Origin: Christensenellaceae bacterium
Lineage (GTDB): Bacteria > Bacillota > Clostridia > Christensenellales > Aristaeellaceae
NCBI GenBank assembly: GCA_012518615.1
Contig: JAAYRU010000034.1
Location: forward strand, 1 to 44,470
Direction: 5' to 3'
DNA: 44,470 bases
Of this stretch, positions 1 through 7,625 are shown one piece after another; positions within the stretch are counted from its first letter, which is position 1, and every line of letters begins with the position of its first letter. The notes beneath the pieces are model-generated. The model searched no databases. It worked only from the letters and a program-made list of their open reading frames with translations, and was not told the DNA's origin. Position numbers and translations under genes: made by a program.

Positions 1-54
1 AATAATAAAAGAAACGAAAAAAGCATAAACATTGTGCAAAACACATAATACAAT

Positions 55-98
55 AAACCCGCCAAACCCCTTGTGTACCAAGGCTTCAGCGGGTTTTT
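55..98 (+). terminator. Nested hairpin with T-run near the left edge
   Basis: The outer arms are AAACCCGC (55-62) and GCGGGTTT (89-96). An inner CCTTG/CAAGG stem with a 5-base loop lies at 69-83, and five Ts follow at 94-98. With G-U pairs the structure is almost continuous. It would end plus-strand transcription from a gene left of the window and may also back up the mgl terminator. Bases 1-225 otherwise contain no gene I can support. Confidence 0.45.
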
Positions 99-167
99 GA
101 GCGAATGAAGTGTTAAATGTGGGATATTTCCTGTCATTATTAAAATTTTTATATACAGTGGAAATAC

Positions 168-197
168 AAAACGGGCAATAATATTTTCGCCCGTTTT
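168..197 (-). terminator. Terminator of the mgl operon
   Basis: A perfect 9-bp stem, AAAACGGGC (168-176) and GCCCGTTTT (189-197), encloses a 12-base AT-rich loop. It begins about 28 bases beyond the mglC stop codon. The stem ends in a short T-run on the minus strand, as expected for a Rho-independent terminator, and it could also work in the other direction. Confidence 0.75.
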
Positions 198-225
198 GGG
201 TACATATATTACTATACGGCGTATA

Positions 226-1302
226 TTATTTCTTAGTAAGATATTTACGCATATCTATGATACAGGCTATAAGTATAACTGCACCTTTTATTATATATGT
301 AGTATTTCCGCTAATTCCAAGGAATGTCATGCCGTTTATAATAAGCTGCATTAGGAAAACGCCTAGTATTACTCCGCTTATTTTTCCAATACCACCTACA
401 AAGGAAACACCACCTATAACGCAGGCAGCTATTGCATCCGCCTCATAGTTAAGCCCCAATGTACCCGTTGATGCGCCAAGACGCGCAGCCTCTATAAAAC
501 CTGTATAACCGTAGCAAGCGCCCGCAAGCGTAAATACCGCGATTATTGTAAAAGCGACATTTACACCGGACACCCTCGCCGCTTCCTCGTTTGAACCTAC
601 GGCGAACATGTTTTTACCAAAGCGCGTTTTATTCCATACTACCCACATTATGCCTGCCATTATAAGCGCCAAGGCCACATATGTATTTACCGCAGTAGTG
701 CTCACTCTAAATAGAGGCTTTGTAACAAAATCCGTAGTGTAGCTAGGGTCAAGGCTTGAAATCTGCTTTGCATTACTTATGGTAAGGTATATACCGTATG
801 TTATCATCTGTGTTGACAGGGTAACTATAAAGGGGTGTACCTTAAACTTGGCTACACAAAAACCGTTAAGCAGACCTATAAGCGCACCTATTAGCACAGA
901 TAAAAGTAGAACAAGGAACACTGGTTGTGGTCCTACATTCTCTAAAAATTTTCCTATAATGCCTGACTTTTGAAGGAAAATAGAGCTTACAAAGGCGCTC
1001 AAACCTACTATCCTTCCGGCGCTAAGGTCGGTACCGGCAAGTATAATACATCCTGCAACCCCAAGGGCTATTGGCAGCCTTGCGGCAGTTAGGGTTAATA
1101 TATTTATTATAGAGGCGGGCTGAAGGAAGGTGGGGCGCTGTATCTGTATATATATTACCAGCAGTATGATGATAAATATCATAGCCCTATCTAGGAACCA
1201 GTCTCCTATAAAACGCCTCTTATCTCTAGGTGAAAGCGCATTATACTCGTCTATTCGCGTTGCCAGCCTGCCTTTTCTAGGCATATTACTCTGTGTGCTC
1301 AA
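226..1302 (-). CDS. mglC: Galactose/methyl-galactoside ABC transporter permease MglC
   Basis: This is the membrane-spanning subunit of an MglABC-type sugar importer. The 358-residue product matches MglC closely: the segment GTDLSAGR in the first third, WNKTRFGKN after the middle, VSGVNV, and AIAACVIGGVSF near the end are all MglC hallmarks. It has about 8-10 hydrophobic segments and is slightly longer than the 336-residue E. coli protein because of a basic N-terminal tail. I chose the TTG at 1302 as start because a GGAGG motif lies 8 bases upstream. An ATG at 1284 is possible but badly spaced, and an ATG at 1344 would overlap mglA without a binding site. It is the last gene of mglBAC, 22 bases after mglA, and is followed by a clear terminator. 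Confidence 0.88.
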   Translation of the reverse strand: MSTQSNMPRKGRLATRIDEYNALSPRDKRRFIGDWFLDRAMIFIIILLVIYIQIQRPTFLQPASIINILTLTAARLPIALGVAGCIILAGTDLSAGRIVGLSAFVSSIFLQKSGIIGKFLENVGPQPVFLVLLLSVLIGALIGLLNGFCVAKFKVHPFIVTLSTQMITYGIYLTISNAKQISSLDPSYTTDFVTKPLFRVSTTAVNTYVALALIMAGIMWVVWNKTRFGKNMFAVGSNEEAARVSGVNVAFTIIAVFTLAGACYGYTGFIEAARLGASTGTLGLNYEADAIAACVIGGVSFVGGIGKISGVILGVFLMQLIINGMTFLGISGNTTYIIKGAVILIACIIDMRKYLTKK

Positions 1303-1324
1303 AATTAATACCTCCGTATACTCA

Positions 1325-2839
1325 CTATGCGTACTTTGCCGCAAGCGTCATAATTTCCTCTTGGCTTGTATTATCTGCGTCGACTTCGCCCGCAAGACGA
1401 CCCTCGCTCATTACAAGTATCCTGTCGCATACGCCAATTAATTCTGGCATTTCAGAGGATACCATTATTATTGAATCCCCCTCCCTTGCCATGTCAATTA
1501 TAAGCTGGTATATCTCATACTTAGCGCCAACATCTATACCGCGAGTAGGCTCATCTAACAAGAAAATATCAGGGCGCGTTAAAAGCCACCTACCAAAAAC
1601 CACCTTCTGCTGATTACCACCCGACAGAGCGCGTATGCGGGTTTCCTGTGAAGGCGTTTTTATGCTTAACTTTTTAATGCTGTCATTTGTGGCAGCGCGT
1701 ATTTTTTTATCGCTAAGCAGAAACTTATTCGCCTTTAACGATTTAAGGCTGGCTATAACTGTATTTTCCTTAACAGACAGGATATTGAATATACCCGTCG
1801 CCCTGCGCTCCTCAGTTACCATGGCAAAGCCATTTTTGACAGATTCTTCAGGAGATTTGTTGAATACCTCTTTACCGTTTTTGTAAATTCTGCCGTCTTT
1901 TCTCGTAGCAGAGCCGAATATATTTTCAAGCAGCTCTGTTCTGCCTGAGCCGTCAAGCCCTGCTACTCCAAGTATCTCACCCTTTTTTAGTTCAAATGAA
2001 ACATCTTTAAGGTTTGAGTACATGGCGCTAAGCCCATCTACTCGAAGAACCACCTCATCAGATACATCATGCTGCTTAGGCGGGAAACGGTTTGTAAGCT
2101 CCCTACCTACCATGAGGCGTATTATTTCATCCATAGTAATATCGTTAGAGGGTTTCGTGGCGACCCATTTGCCATCGCGCATTATAGTAACCTCATCAGA
2201 TATTCTTAGAATTTCTTCCATCTTGTGGGAAATATATATAATGCCACAACCTCTCTCCTTGAGCATGTTAATTATTCTAAATAAATGCTCAACCTCTACT
2301 TCAGTAAGGGAGGAGGTGGGCTCATCAAGCACTATTATTTTTGCATTGTATGAAACCGCCTTGGCAATTTCAACCATCTGACGCTGCGAAACAGGCATAG
2401 TATCCATACGAGCTTTAGGGTCTATAGGTATTTCAAGCTTGTCGAATATTTCCTTGGTTGCGTCGTACATCTTCTTTTCGGATAGAAAAGGCAGATGTTC
2501 ATTTGCGCGCATCTGCTTATAGCGACCAAGCCATATATTATCCATAACATTGCGCTTTAAGGCTTGATTAAGCTCCTGATGCACCATTGCAACGCCATTA
2601 TCAAGCGCCTCTCTTGGGGTTTGAAAATCAACCTTTTTGCCTTCAAAAAAAATTTCCCCTTCGTCTTTAGCATATATACCAAACAGGCACTTCATTAGTG
2701 TAGACTTACCTGCGCCATTTTCACCCATCAAGGCATGTACGGAGCCGTGGCGCAGGGTAAAGCTTACATCATCAAGCGCCTTTACCCCGGGGAATGACTT
2801 GCTTACATGTTCCATGCGCAATAGCGCGGAGTCCCTCAT
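1325..2839 (-). CDS. mglA: Galactose/methyl-galactoside ABC transporter ATP-binding protein MglA
   Basis: This 504-residue protein has two tandem ABC ATPase domains and energises sugar uptake with MglC. The first domain has Walker A GENGAGKS at residues 39-46, a LDEPTSSL Walker B region and ISHKMEEI. The second has a degenerate P-loop (GLDGSGRT), the signature LSGGNQQK and LLDEPTRGIDVG. A weak first site paired with a fused second domain is normal for the sugar (CUT2) subfamily. Its length matches the E. coli protein (506). The ATG at 2839 follows AAGGAGG by a good spacing. It is preceded by a GC-rich hairpin after mglB, so it is probably made at lower level than the binding protein. Confidence 0.92.
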   Translation of the reverse strand: MRDSALLRMEHVSKSFPGVKALDDVSFTLRHGSVHALMGENGAGKSTLMKCLFGIYAKDEGEIFFEGKKVDFQTPREALDNGVAMVHQELNQALKRNVMDNIWLGRYKQMRANEHLPFLSEKKMYDATKEIFDKLEIPIDPKARMDTMPVSQRQMVEIAKAVSYNAKIIVLDEPTSSLTEVEVEHLFRIINMLKERGCGIIYISHKMEEILRISDEVTIMRDGKWVATKPSNDITMDEIIRLMVGRELTNRFPPKQHDVSDEVVLRVDGLSAMYSNLKDVSFELKKGEILGVAGLDGSGRTELLENIFGSATRKDGRIYKNGKEVFNKSPEESVKNGFAMVTEERRATGIFNILSVKENTVIASLKSLKANKFLLSDKKIRAATNDSIKKLSIKTPSQETRIRALSGGNQQKVVFGRWLLTRPDIFLLDEPTRGIDVGAKYEIYQLIIDMAREGDSIIMVSSEMPELIGVCDRILVMSEGRLAGEVDADNTSQEEIMTLAAKYA

Positions 2840-2867
2840 GTAAAAATCCTCCTTAAATAAATTGCAC

Positions 2868-2888
2868 CGCGGAGGATTACCCTCCGCG
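2868..2888 (-). promoter_or_regulatory. GC-rich intercistronic hairpin between mglB and mglA
   Basis: A perfect 8-bp stem CGCGGAGG/CCTCCGCG with a 5-base loop lies between the mglB stop and the mglA ribosome binding site. No proper T-run follows on the minus strand, so it is more likely a partial attenuator or an mRNA 3'-end stabiliser than a full terminator. Such hairpins commonly raise binding-protein output over the membrane components. Confidence 0.55.
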
Positions 2889-2900
2889 ATGCTAGAAATA

Positions 2901-3980
2901 TTATTCGCCTGTGTATGCAGAGTACGGAATATCTACACGCCAGCCTTCAACCTGTACATAGTTTTCGTTAAGGTCTTCAAACTTGTCCTTACCGTCTATC
3001 ATATTTTTGATTAGGGTTGCTACAGCATCTGCCATACCGACAGCATCCTGCTTAATGGTACCTACCATACGGCCATTTGCGATAAGCTCCTGCGCTGTTG
3101 CGGTTGCGTCAACGCCAAATACGGGTATTACGGGGTCGCCTTCATTTCCGGTGTTATAGCCGGCATTTGTAAGGGCGTTTACTGCGCCAAGCGCCATATC
3201 ATCATTGTTGGCGATTACAAGCTCTACCATATTGTTGTTAGCAGCGTTGTACTGCGCCAAAATGGTGCTCATGTATTCAAAGGAAGCGGTGTTAGACCAT
3301 GTGCCTGCCTGGTCAACTAGATATTTGTTTTCGTTTGCATCGTCATAGAATTTAAGCTCGGGTTTGCCTGCAGCTACCAGCTTAGCATTTGCATTCTCTA
3401 CGCCGTACTTTGTGCGGGAGATGGCTTCCATGTTCGCCTCATCACCCTTGAACATTACATAGCTTATTACTCCATCGCCGTTTAAATCTAGCTTGTCATA
3501 GTTTTCTAGAACATAATCGCCAATGAGGTCGCCCTGCATTTTGCCCGCCTGCTCAAAGTTTGTACCTACAAATGCAGCCTTGTCATAAGAAAGTACTATT
3601 TCTTTCGCTTCGTTATCGTCGGTTGAAATTGCACGGTTGAAGAACACTATGGGCAGATCTGCCGCTTTTGCTACCTCAAGTATGTTCTGGGCGATGCCGG
3701 CAGCGCCGCTCTCCGCCTGGTTTACTACAAGTGCTGCGGGTCCTGCGCTTATTGCTGTGTTAATTTGGTCGCTCTGCGTTGCTTGTGTGGCATTGGCATC
3801 GTTATCTATAAACTTTACGCCTTTACCATCGAAAGCTTCGCCAAGCGCTTCGCGCACGCTTGTTAAATAAACATCTGCGAATGTGTACCAGAAGACATAG
3901 ACTTCGCCCTCTGCGCTTACGGTACCGATAAGGCTCAAAGCCATTACCAGCGCCATAATCAGTGCTAGTGATTTTTTCAT
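2901..3980 (-). CDS. mglB: Galactose/glucose-type substrate-binding protein MglB
   Basis: This is the sugar-binding protein of the MglBAC importer. I chose the ATG at 3980: it follows AAAGGAGAG and begins a signal peptide (MKKSLALIM, hydrophobic core, likely cut after VSA). An upstream in-frame extension has no binding site and overlaps the promoter. The roughly 335-residue mature protein has the periplasmic-binding fold. It contains a DLNGDGVIS loop at about residue 167, matching the EF-hand-like calcium site of MglB, and the C-terminal segment GTIKQDAVGMA. There is no lipobox cysteine, unusual for a Gram-positive binding protein, which is normally lipid-anchored. It is first in the operon behind a near-consensus promoter. 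Glucose versus galactose preference cannot be read from the sequence. Confidence 0.88.
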   Translation of the reverse strand: MKKSLALIMALVMALSLIGTVSAEGEVYVFWYTFADVYLTSVREALGEAFDGKGVKFIDNDANATQATQSDQINTAISAGPAALVVNQAESGAAGIAQNILEVAKAADLPIVFFNRAISTDDNEAKEIVLSYDKAAFVGTNFEQAGKMQGDLIGDYVLENYDKLDLNGDGVISYVMFKGDEANMEAISRTKYGVENANAKLVAAGKPELKFYDDANENKYLVDQAGTWSNTASFEYMSTILAQYNAANNNMVELVIANNDDMALGAVNALTNAGYNTGNEGDPVIPVFGVDATATAQELIANGRMVGTIKQDAVGMADAVATLIKNMIDGKDKFEDLNENYVQVEGWRVDIPYSAYTGE

Positions 3981-4032
3981 TGGATTCTCTCCTTTTAATA
4001 TTACTTGGCAGCAAAGCCACCTGTTTGAACAT

Positions 4033-4061
4033 ATTATACATCTAATTATATGATAACTCAA
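4033..4061 (-). promoter_or_regulatory. Sigma-A promoter of mglBAC
   Basis: On the minus strand TTGAGT (4061-4056) is followed after exactly 17 bases by a perfect TATAAT (4038-4033). Transcription would start near 4026 and leave a leader of about 45 bases before the mglB ATG at 3980. Confidence 0.72.
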
Positions 4062-4320
4062 GCCTATTTTGCATAATTTTTAAATTTCAGCGCAGAAAAA
4101 CTTTAATTTTTTTATGTTCAATATAATTATCAATCAAAAGCTTTTATACCCAAAAACGCCAAAACATATTGGTATCATTGAGGTTTAGGTTATTATTCAA
4201 TTAACATATATTAAAATGCTAACCTTAAAATATTTTTATCTGACGGAATAAATTTTGACATTTATTCATTTACTAAGATATTAATAAACAAACAAAATGT
4301 ATACCGTTTTTTATGTTATA
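4062..4320. other. AT-rich intergenic region between mglB and the HIT gene
   Basis: With the mgl leader, this makes 340 bases without a gene. It is very AT-rich and contains no reading frame with a binding site. The only structure I noticed is a spaced inverted repeat, AGGTTA (4187-4192) and TAACCT (4220-4225), upstream of the mgl promoter, which could be an operator or chance. I found no convincing terminator for the HIT gene and no clear CcpA (cre) site. Confidence 0.4.
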
Positions 4321-4662
4321 TTATCCCATTTTTGGACTTAGCTTCTCTCCTGCAAGCAGGTGAAAATGGAGATGCTGTACGGATTGATGGGCGTTTGCGC
4401 CGCAGTTTGAGGCTAGCCTGTAACCATCTTTTATATCGAGTTTGCGGGCAATTTTTTCAGCAGCTCTGAGACAGGCGGCAAGAGCAGTATCGTCTATTTG
4501 TTCTAAATCCGAAAGAGAGGCTACATGCTGTTTGGGCACTATCAATATATGTATAGGCGCCATTGGGTTTGCGTCTGCAAAAGCGTAGCAATGTTCGTCC
4601 TCATAGTGTTTGGTGGAAGGTATGTTGCCCTCAACTATTTTACAAAAAATACAATCTTTCAT
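4321..4662 (-). CDS. HIT (histidine triad) family nucleotide hydrolase
   Basis: This 113-residue protein belongs to the HINT/PKCI group of the histidine triad superfamily, which hydrolyses AMP-linked substrates such as nucleoside phosphoramidates. It has an N-terminal CIFCKI zinc-type motif, a central HILIVPKQH stretch, and the triad HLHFH (residues 99-103) that supplies the active-site histidine. Its length is normal for the family. The ATG at 4662 follows AAGGAGG. It lies 62 bases after mtaB and is the last gene of the AAA-prmA-rsmE-mtaB-HIT run; an mtaB-HIT linkage is common in Bacillota. The cellular substrate is not known. Confidence 0.9.
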   Translation of the reverse strand: MKDCIFCKIVEGNIPSTKHYEDEHCYAFADANPMAPIHILIVPKQHVASLSDLEQIDDTALAACLRAAEKIARKLDIKDGYRLASNCGANAHQSVQHLHFHLLAGEKLSPKMG

Positions 4663-4724
4663 TTTTTCCTCCTTTTTTAGCTTTTATATGCTTTGTATTA
4701 TTTATATTACACAGCAGCGATATA

Positions 4725-6011
4725 TTACGCTTCTGTATTAATCACTCCTTTAAATATGCCCTTACTATATTCTACCAGTTTTACATTAGCAATGCTATTT
4801 TGTTTAGCCCCTTCAGCTTCTACCCTTAAATATTCAGGTGTGTAACCTATAGCTCCAATATCCGTATTTTCTTCAAAAAGTACGGATACTACTTTCCCTA
4901 AAAAACCTTTTGCATATCTATCCTGAGATTTTTTAGCAACGGCTGTCATTTCCCTTGCTCTTCGGGTTTTTATTTCTTTTAATATTTGCTCACTCATTTT
5001 AGCTGCAGCAGTTCCGCTCCTCCTGCTGTAGGGAAACACATGTACACGGCTGAAGCCTATACTATCCACAAATGATAGGCTTTCCTCGTGTTCTTGCTCA
5101 GTTTCCGCAGAAAAACCGCATATAACATCGGTTGTTATTGCACAATCGGGATAGTATTTACGCAAAATATTTACCGAATTTGTGTATTCTTCGGTAGTAT
5201 AGCACCTTGCCATACGCTTTAACACGGTATCCGAGCCCGATTGCAGCGATAGATGAAACTGAGGGCATACAGCGGGGATATCATTTAGTTTTCGAGCAAA
5301 GTCTTCATCTATTATGCATGGTTCAAGCGAGCCAAGCCTTATACGCTCTATATTTTCTTCCGCTACCGCACTAATAGCATCAATAAGGCTAATGCCTTCT
5401 TGCCCTCTGCCGTAGCTTGAAAGGTGTATTCCGGTAAGCACTATTTCCCTGTACCCATTTTTTACAAGCTTTTGAGCTTCCCGCCTTATACTTTCAATGC
5501 TTCTGCTCCTTACCCCTCCCCTTACATAGGGTATTATGCAGTATGTACAGTACCTATCGCAGCCTTCCTGTATTTTAAGTATTGCGCGGGTCTTATCTGA
5601 ATAGCTTTCCACGCTTAGGTTTTCAAAATGCGCATGGCGTAAATCTTTAACTTTGATTATAGCTCTTTTTGCTTCTAAAGCTTCGTTTACATGCTTTACA
5701 ATATCTTTCCTATCGCTGTTGCCTATTACAAGGTCAGCGCCTTTATCTAATAACTTTTCAGAATCCCTTTGAGCAAGGCAACCTGCAACCACAATGAAAG
5801 CATTCGGATTGTTGTGCTTGGCTCGCCTTATCATCTGAAAGCTTTTTCTTTCACCTGTATGGGTTACTATGCAGGTATTTATTACATATATATCCGCCTT
5901 TTCATCAAATGCCACATGCTGATAGCCTGCATTTATAAATTCAGAAAGCATGGCTTCGCTGTCATACTGGTTTACCTTGCAGCCCAGTGTATGGAAAGCT
6001 ACGGTCATCAT
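4725..6011 (-). CDS. mtaB: tRNA t6A37 methylthiotransferase MtaB
   Basis: This radical-SAM enzyme converts t6A at position 37 of ANN-decoding tRNAs to ms2t6A. The 428-residue protein has the full layout. The N-terminal MTTase domain has cysteines C11 (LGCKVNQ), C47 (NTCIVT) and C78 (AGCLAQ), which hold the auxiliary iron-sulfur cluster. The radical-SAM core follows with CDRYCTYC (C151, C155, C158), and a C-terminal TRAM-like stretch completes it. The motif VTHTGERKS and the length favour MtaB over MiaB or RimO. It overlaps rsmE by an ATGA junction, so translation is likely coupled. A GGGGGA Shine-Dalgarno-like stretch precedes the tandem ATG codons; either could be the start. Confidence 0.93.
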   Translation of the reverse strand: MMTVAFHTLGCKVNQYDSEAMLSEFINAGYQHVAFDEKADIYVINTCIVTHTGERKSFQMIRRAKHNNPNAFIVVAGCLAQRDSEKLLDKGADLVIGNSDRKDIVKHVNEALEAKRAIIKVKDLRHAHFENLSVESYSDKTRAILKIQEGCDRYCTYCIIPYVRGGVRSRSIESIRREAQKLVKNGYREIVLTGIHLSSYGRGQEGISLIDAISAVAEENIERIRLGSLEPCIIDEDFARKLNDIPAVCPQFHLSLQSGSDTVLKRMARCYTTEEYTNSVNILRKYYPDCAITTDVICGFSAETEQEHEESLSFVDSIGFSRVHVFPYSRRSGTAAAKMSEQILKEIKTRRAREMTAVAKKSQDRYAKGFLGKVVSVLFEENTDIGAIGYTPEYLRVEAEGAKQNSIANVKLVEYSKGIFKGVINTEA

Positions 6012-6697
6012 TCCATATCCCCCGAAAGCAATAATATACCAGTAGCAGCTACAAGCCCTGCTGTTTCGCTACGTAATATTCGCTTACCTAGTGTTACTGT
6101 ATTAGCACCAAGCATATCTATTTCTTCTTCGGTTATGCCGCCCTCAGGACCTATAACTATAGCTATATCCTTTTCGCCCTTATATACATCTCGCAACCCC
6201 TTACATATAGCATTTTCCCACGGAATTATAGCAAGTTCATGCATCAAAAGCCTATCCGCCATATCCTCTGTTGTAATAGGCATATTTACAGTTGGAACAA
6301 TATTTCTCATGCTTTGACAAGCCGCTTCTTTTGCTATACGCTGCCAGCGCTTAAGCTTATTGTCCGCATCCCTTGCGACGCAACGTTTCATAATGCAAGG
6401 AAAAAACTCTGCAACGCCTATTTCTGTACACTTTTGGAAAACATAGTCCATTCTATCGCCCTTTAATATGGCTTGGTATAGCGTGATTTTTACGCTCGTC
6501 TCATTGCTTGGTAGTGTATCTATAATTTCAGCATGAGCCTGAGAAACAGAGTACTTTGCCATGTAGCGCACTCCCGCATGTGATATTATAATTTCTTCCC
6601 CATCCTTAAGGCGTAGCACGCGTTTTGCGTGGTGTAAATCATCCTTACTTAAATACGCCTTTCCTTGGCGGATTTCATCAACAAAAAAACTATGCAT
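6008..6697 (-). CDS. rsmE: 16S rRNA (uracil1498-N3)-methyltransferase RsmE
   Basis: This SPOUT-class enzyme methylates U1498 of 16S rRNA using S-adenosylmethionine. It has the family's deep-knot motifs VIGPEGG (residues 181-187) and LGKRILRSETA (203-213), and a PUA-like N-terminal half. I chose the ATG at 6697 because the family normally begins with MHxFFV, and because this ATG overlaps the prmA stop by 8 bases, which suggests translational coupling. An in-frame ATG at 6733 would add 12 residues inside prmA. The 229-residue length is typical. prmA-rsmE-mtaB is a widespread Bacillota gene order. Confidence 0.92.
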   Translation of the reverse strand: MHSFFVDEIRQGKAYLSKDDLHHAKRVLRLKDGEEIIISHAGVRYMAKYSVSQAHAEIIDTLPSNETSVKITLYQAILKGDRMDYVFQKCTEIGVAEFFPCIMKRCVARDADNKLKRWQRIAKEAACQSMRNIVPTVNMPITTEDMADRLLMHELAIIPWENAICKGLRDVYKGEKDIAIVIGPEGGITEEEIDMLGANTVTLGKRILRSETAGLVAATGILLLSGDME

Positions 6698-7625
6698 CTG
6701 CTGATTTTTTAGCGCATATTGCGCACCATTCATTTTTAATAAGGACTTCTATTATTTGGTATCCGGCTTTTTCAAGCGCTTCTATTACAATATCTTTCTT
6801 TTCTTCAACTATTCCAGATGATATAAATAAACCTTCTTCAAGTACATTATGCATAGACGGTATAAGCTGTAATATCGCCTCGGCTAAAATATTGGCAAAT
6901 ACTATATCAAATTTACCGTTGACATCATCTGCCAAATTCCCCTCTATAATTGCAACCTTATCTTGAACGTTATTATCTACCACATTATCACTTGCGGCTT
7001 CTACGGCAAGTGGGTCTAAATCCACTGCAACAACTTTTTTTGCGCCAAGTTTAGCCGCCGCGATAGAAAGTATACCGCTGCCTGTGCCTACATCCAGCAC
7101 TGTGCAACCTGCATACAAATATTTTTCCATAAGCTCAAGGCAAAGAGAGGTTGTTTCATGCAACCCCGTTCCAAAGGCAAGACCCGGGTCTATTTCAATT
7201 ACTATTTCGCCCTGTTTTAGCTCGTAGTTTTCCCAGCTTGGTTTTATAACGAAATGCTTTCCTATATGGAGTATACTAAAATCCTGTTTCCATTTATCTT
7301 TCCAGGCTTCATCGTCAACAGTATCAATACTTAACCTTAAGCTTCCAAGTTCAAGCCCTGTTTGCTTAGGTAATAATGTAAGCTTTTCTTTAAGTACAGC
7401 TACGCTATCATCGCTGCTGAGCCATGCCCTCACAAACACTACGCCTTTTGGCGGTCTTTTAATGCTATCATCTATAATTTCAAACTGGCTAAGCGCTTCT
7501 TCAAAGCTTGGAATATCTGCGGCATCTACAACCTCAGCTCCCGCAGCGCCAAGAAGCCGAAACTGCTCGCATAGTATATCTGCCCCTATTGTATTTGTTT
7601 CAACAGTCGCTTTAATCCACTTCAT
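6690..7625 (-). CDS. prmA: Ribosomal protein L11 methyltransferase PrmA
   Basis: This enzyme trimethylates ribosomal protein L11 using S-adenosylmethionine. The 311-residue protein has a variable N-terminal substrate-recognition region. The class I methyltransferase core contains DPGLAFGTGLHETT (from about residue 146), VLDVGTGSG (about 176-184), an acidic VVAVDLDP strand end and the NxL-type motif IVFANIL. These are diagnostic of PrmA. Its ATG overlaps the upstream AAA gene by ATGA, and its 3' end overlaps rsmE by 8 bases, so the genes are probably translated as a coupled set. Confidence 0.94.
   Translation of the reverse strand: MKWIKATVETNTIGADILCEQFRLLGAAGAEVVDAADIPSFEEALSQFEIIDDSIKRPPKGVVFVRAWLSSDDSVAVLKEKLTLLPKQTGLELGSLRLSIDTVDDEAWKDKWKQDFSILHIGKHFVIKPSWENYELKQGEIVIEIDPGLAFGTGLHETTSLCLELMEKYLYAGCTVLDVGTGSGILSIAAAKLGAKKVVAVDLDPLAVEAASDNVVDNNVQDKVAIIEGNLADDVNGKFDIVFANILAEAILQLIPSMHNVLEEGLFISSGIVEEKKDIVIEALEKAGYQIIEVLIKNEWCAICAKKSADA

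Noticed and set aside
4255-4282. Plus-strand TTGACA with GATATT 16 bases later, downstream of the HIT gene
   Set aside because: The -10 is poor, the direction is antisense to the HIT gene, and no plus-strand gene follows; chance in AT-rich DNA is likely.
5769-6317. A 182-codon plus-strand open frame across the mtaB-rsmE junction
   Set aside because: It is antisense to two well-identified genes, has no binding site and no recognisable product.
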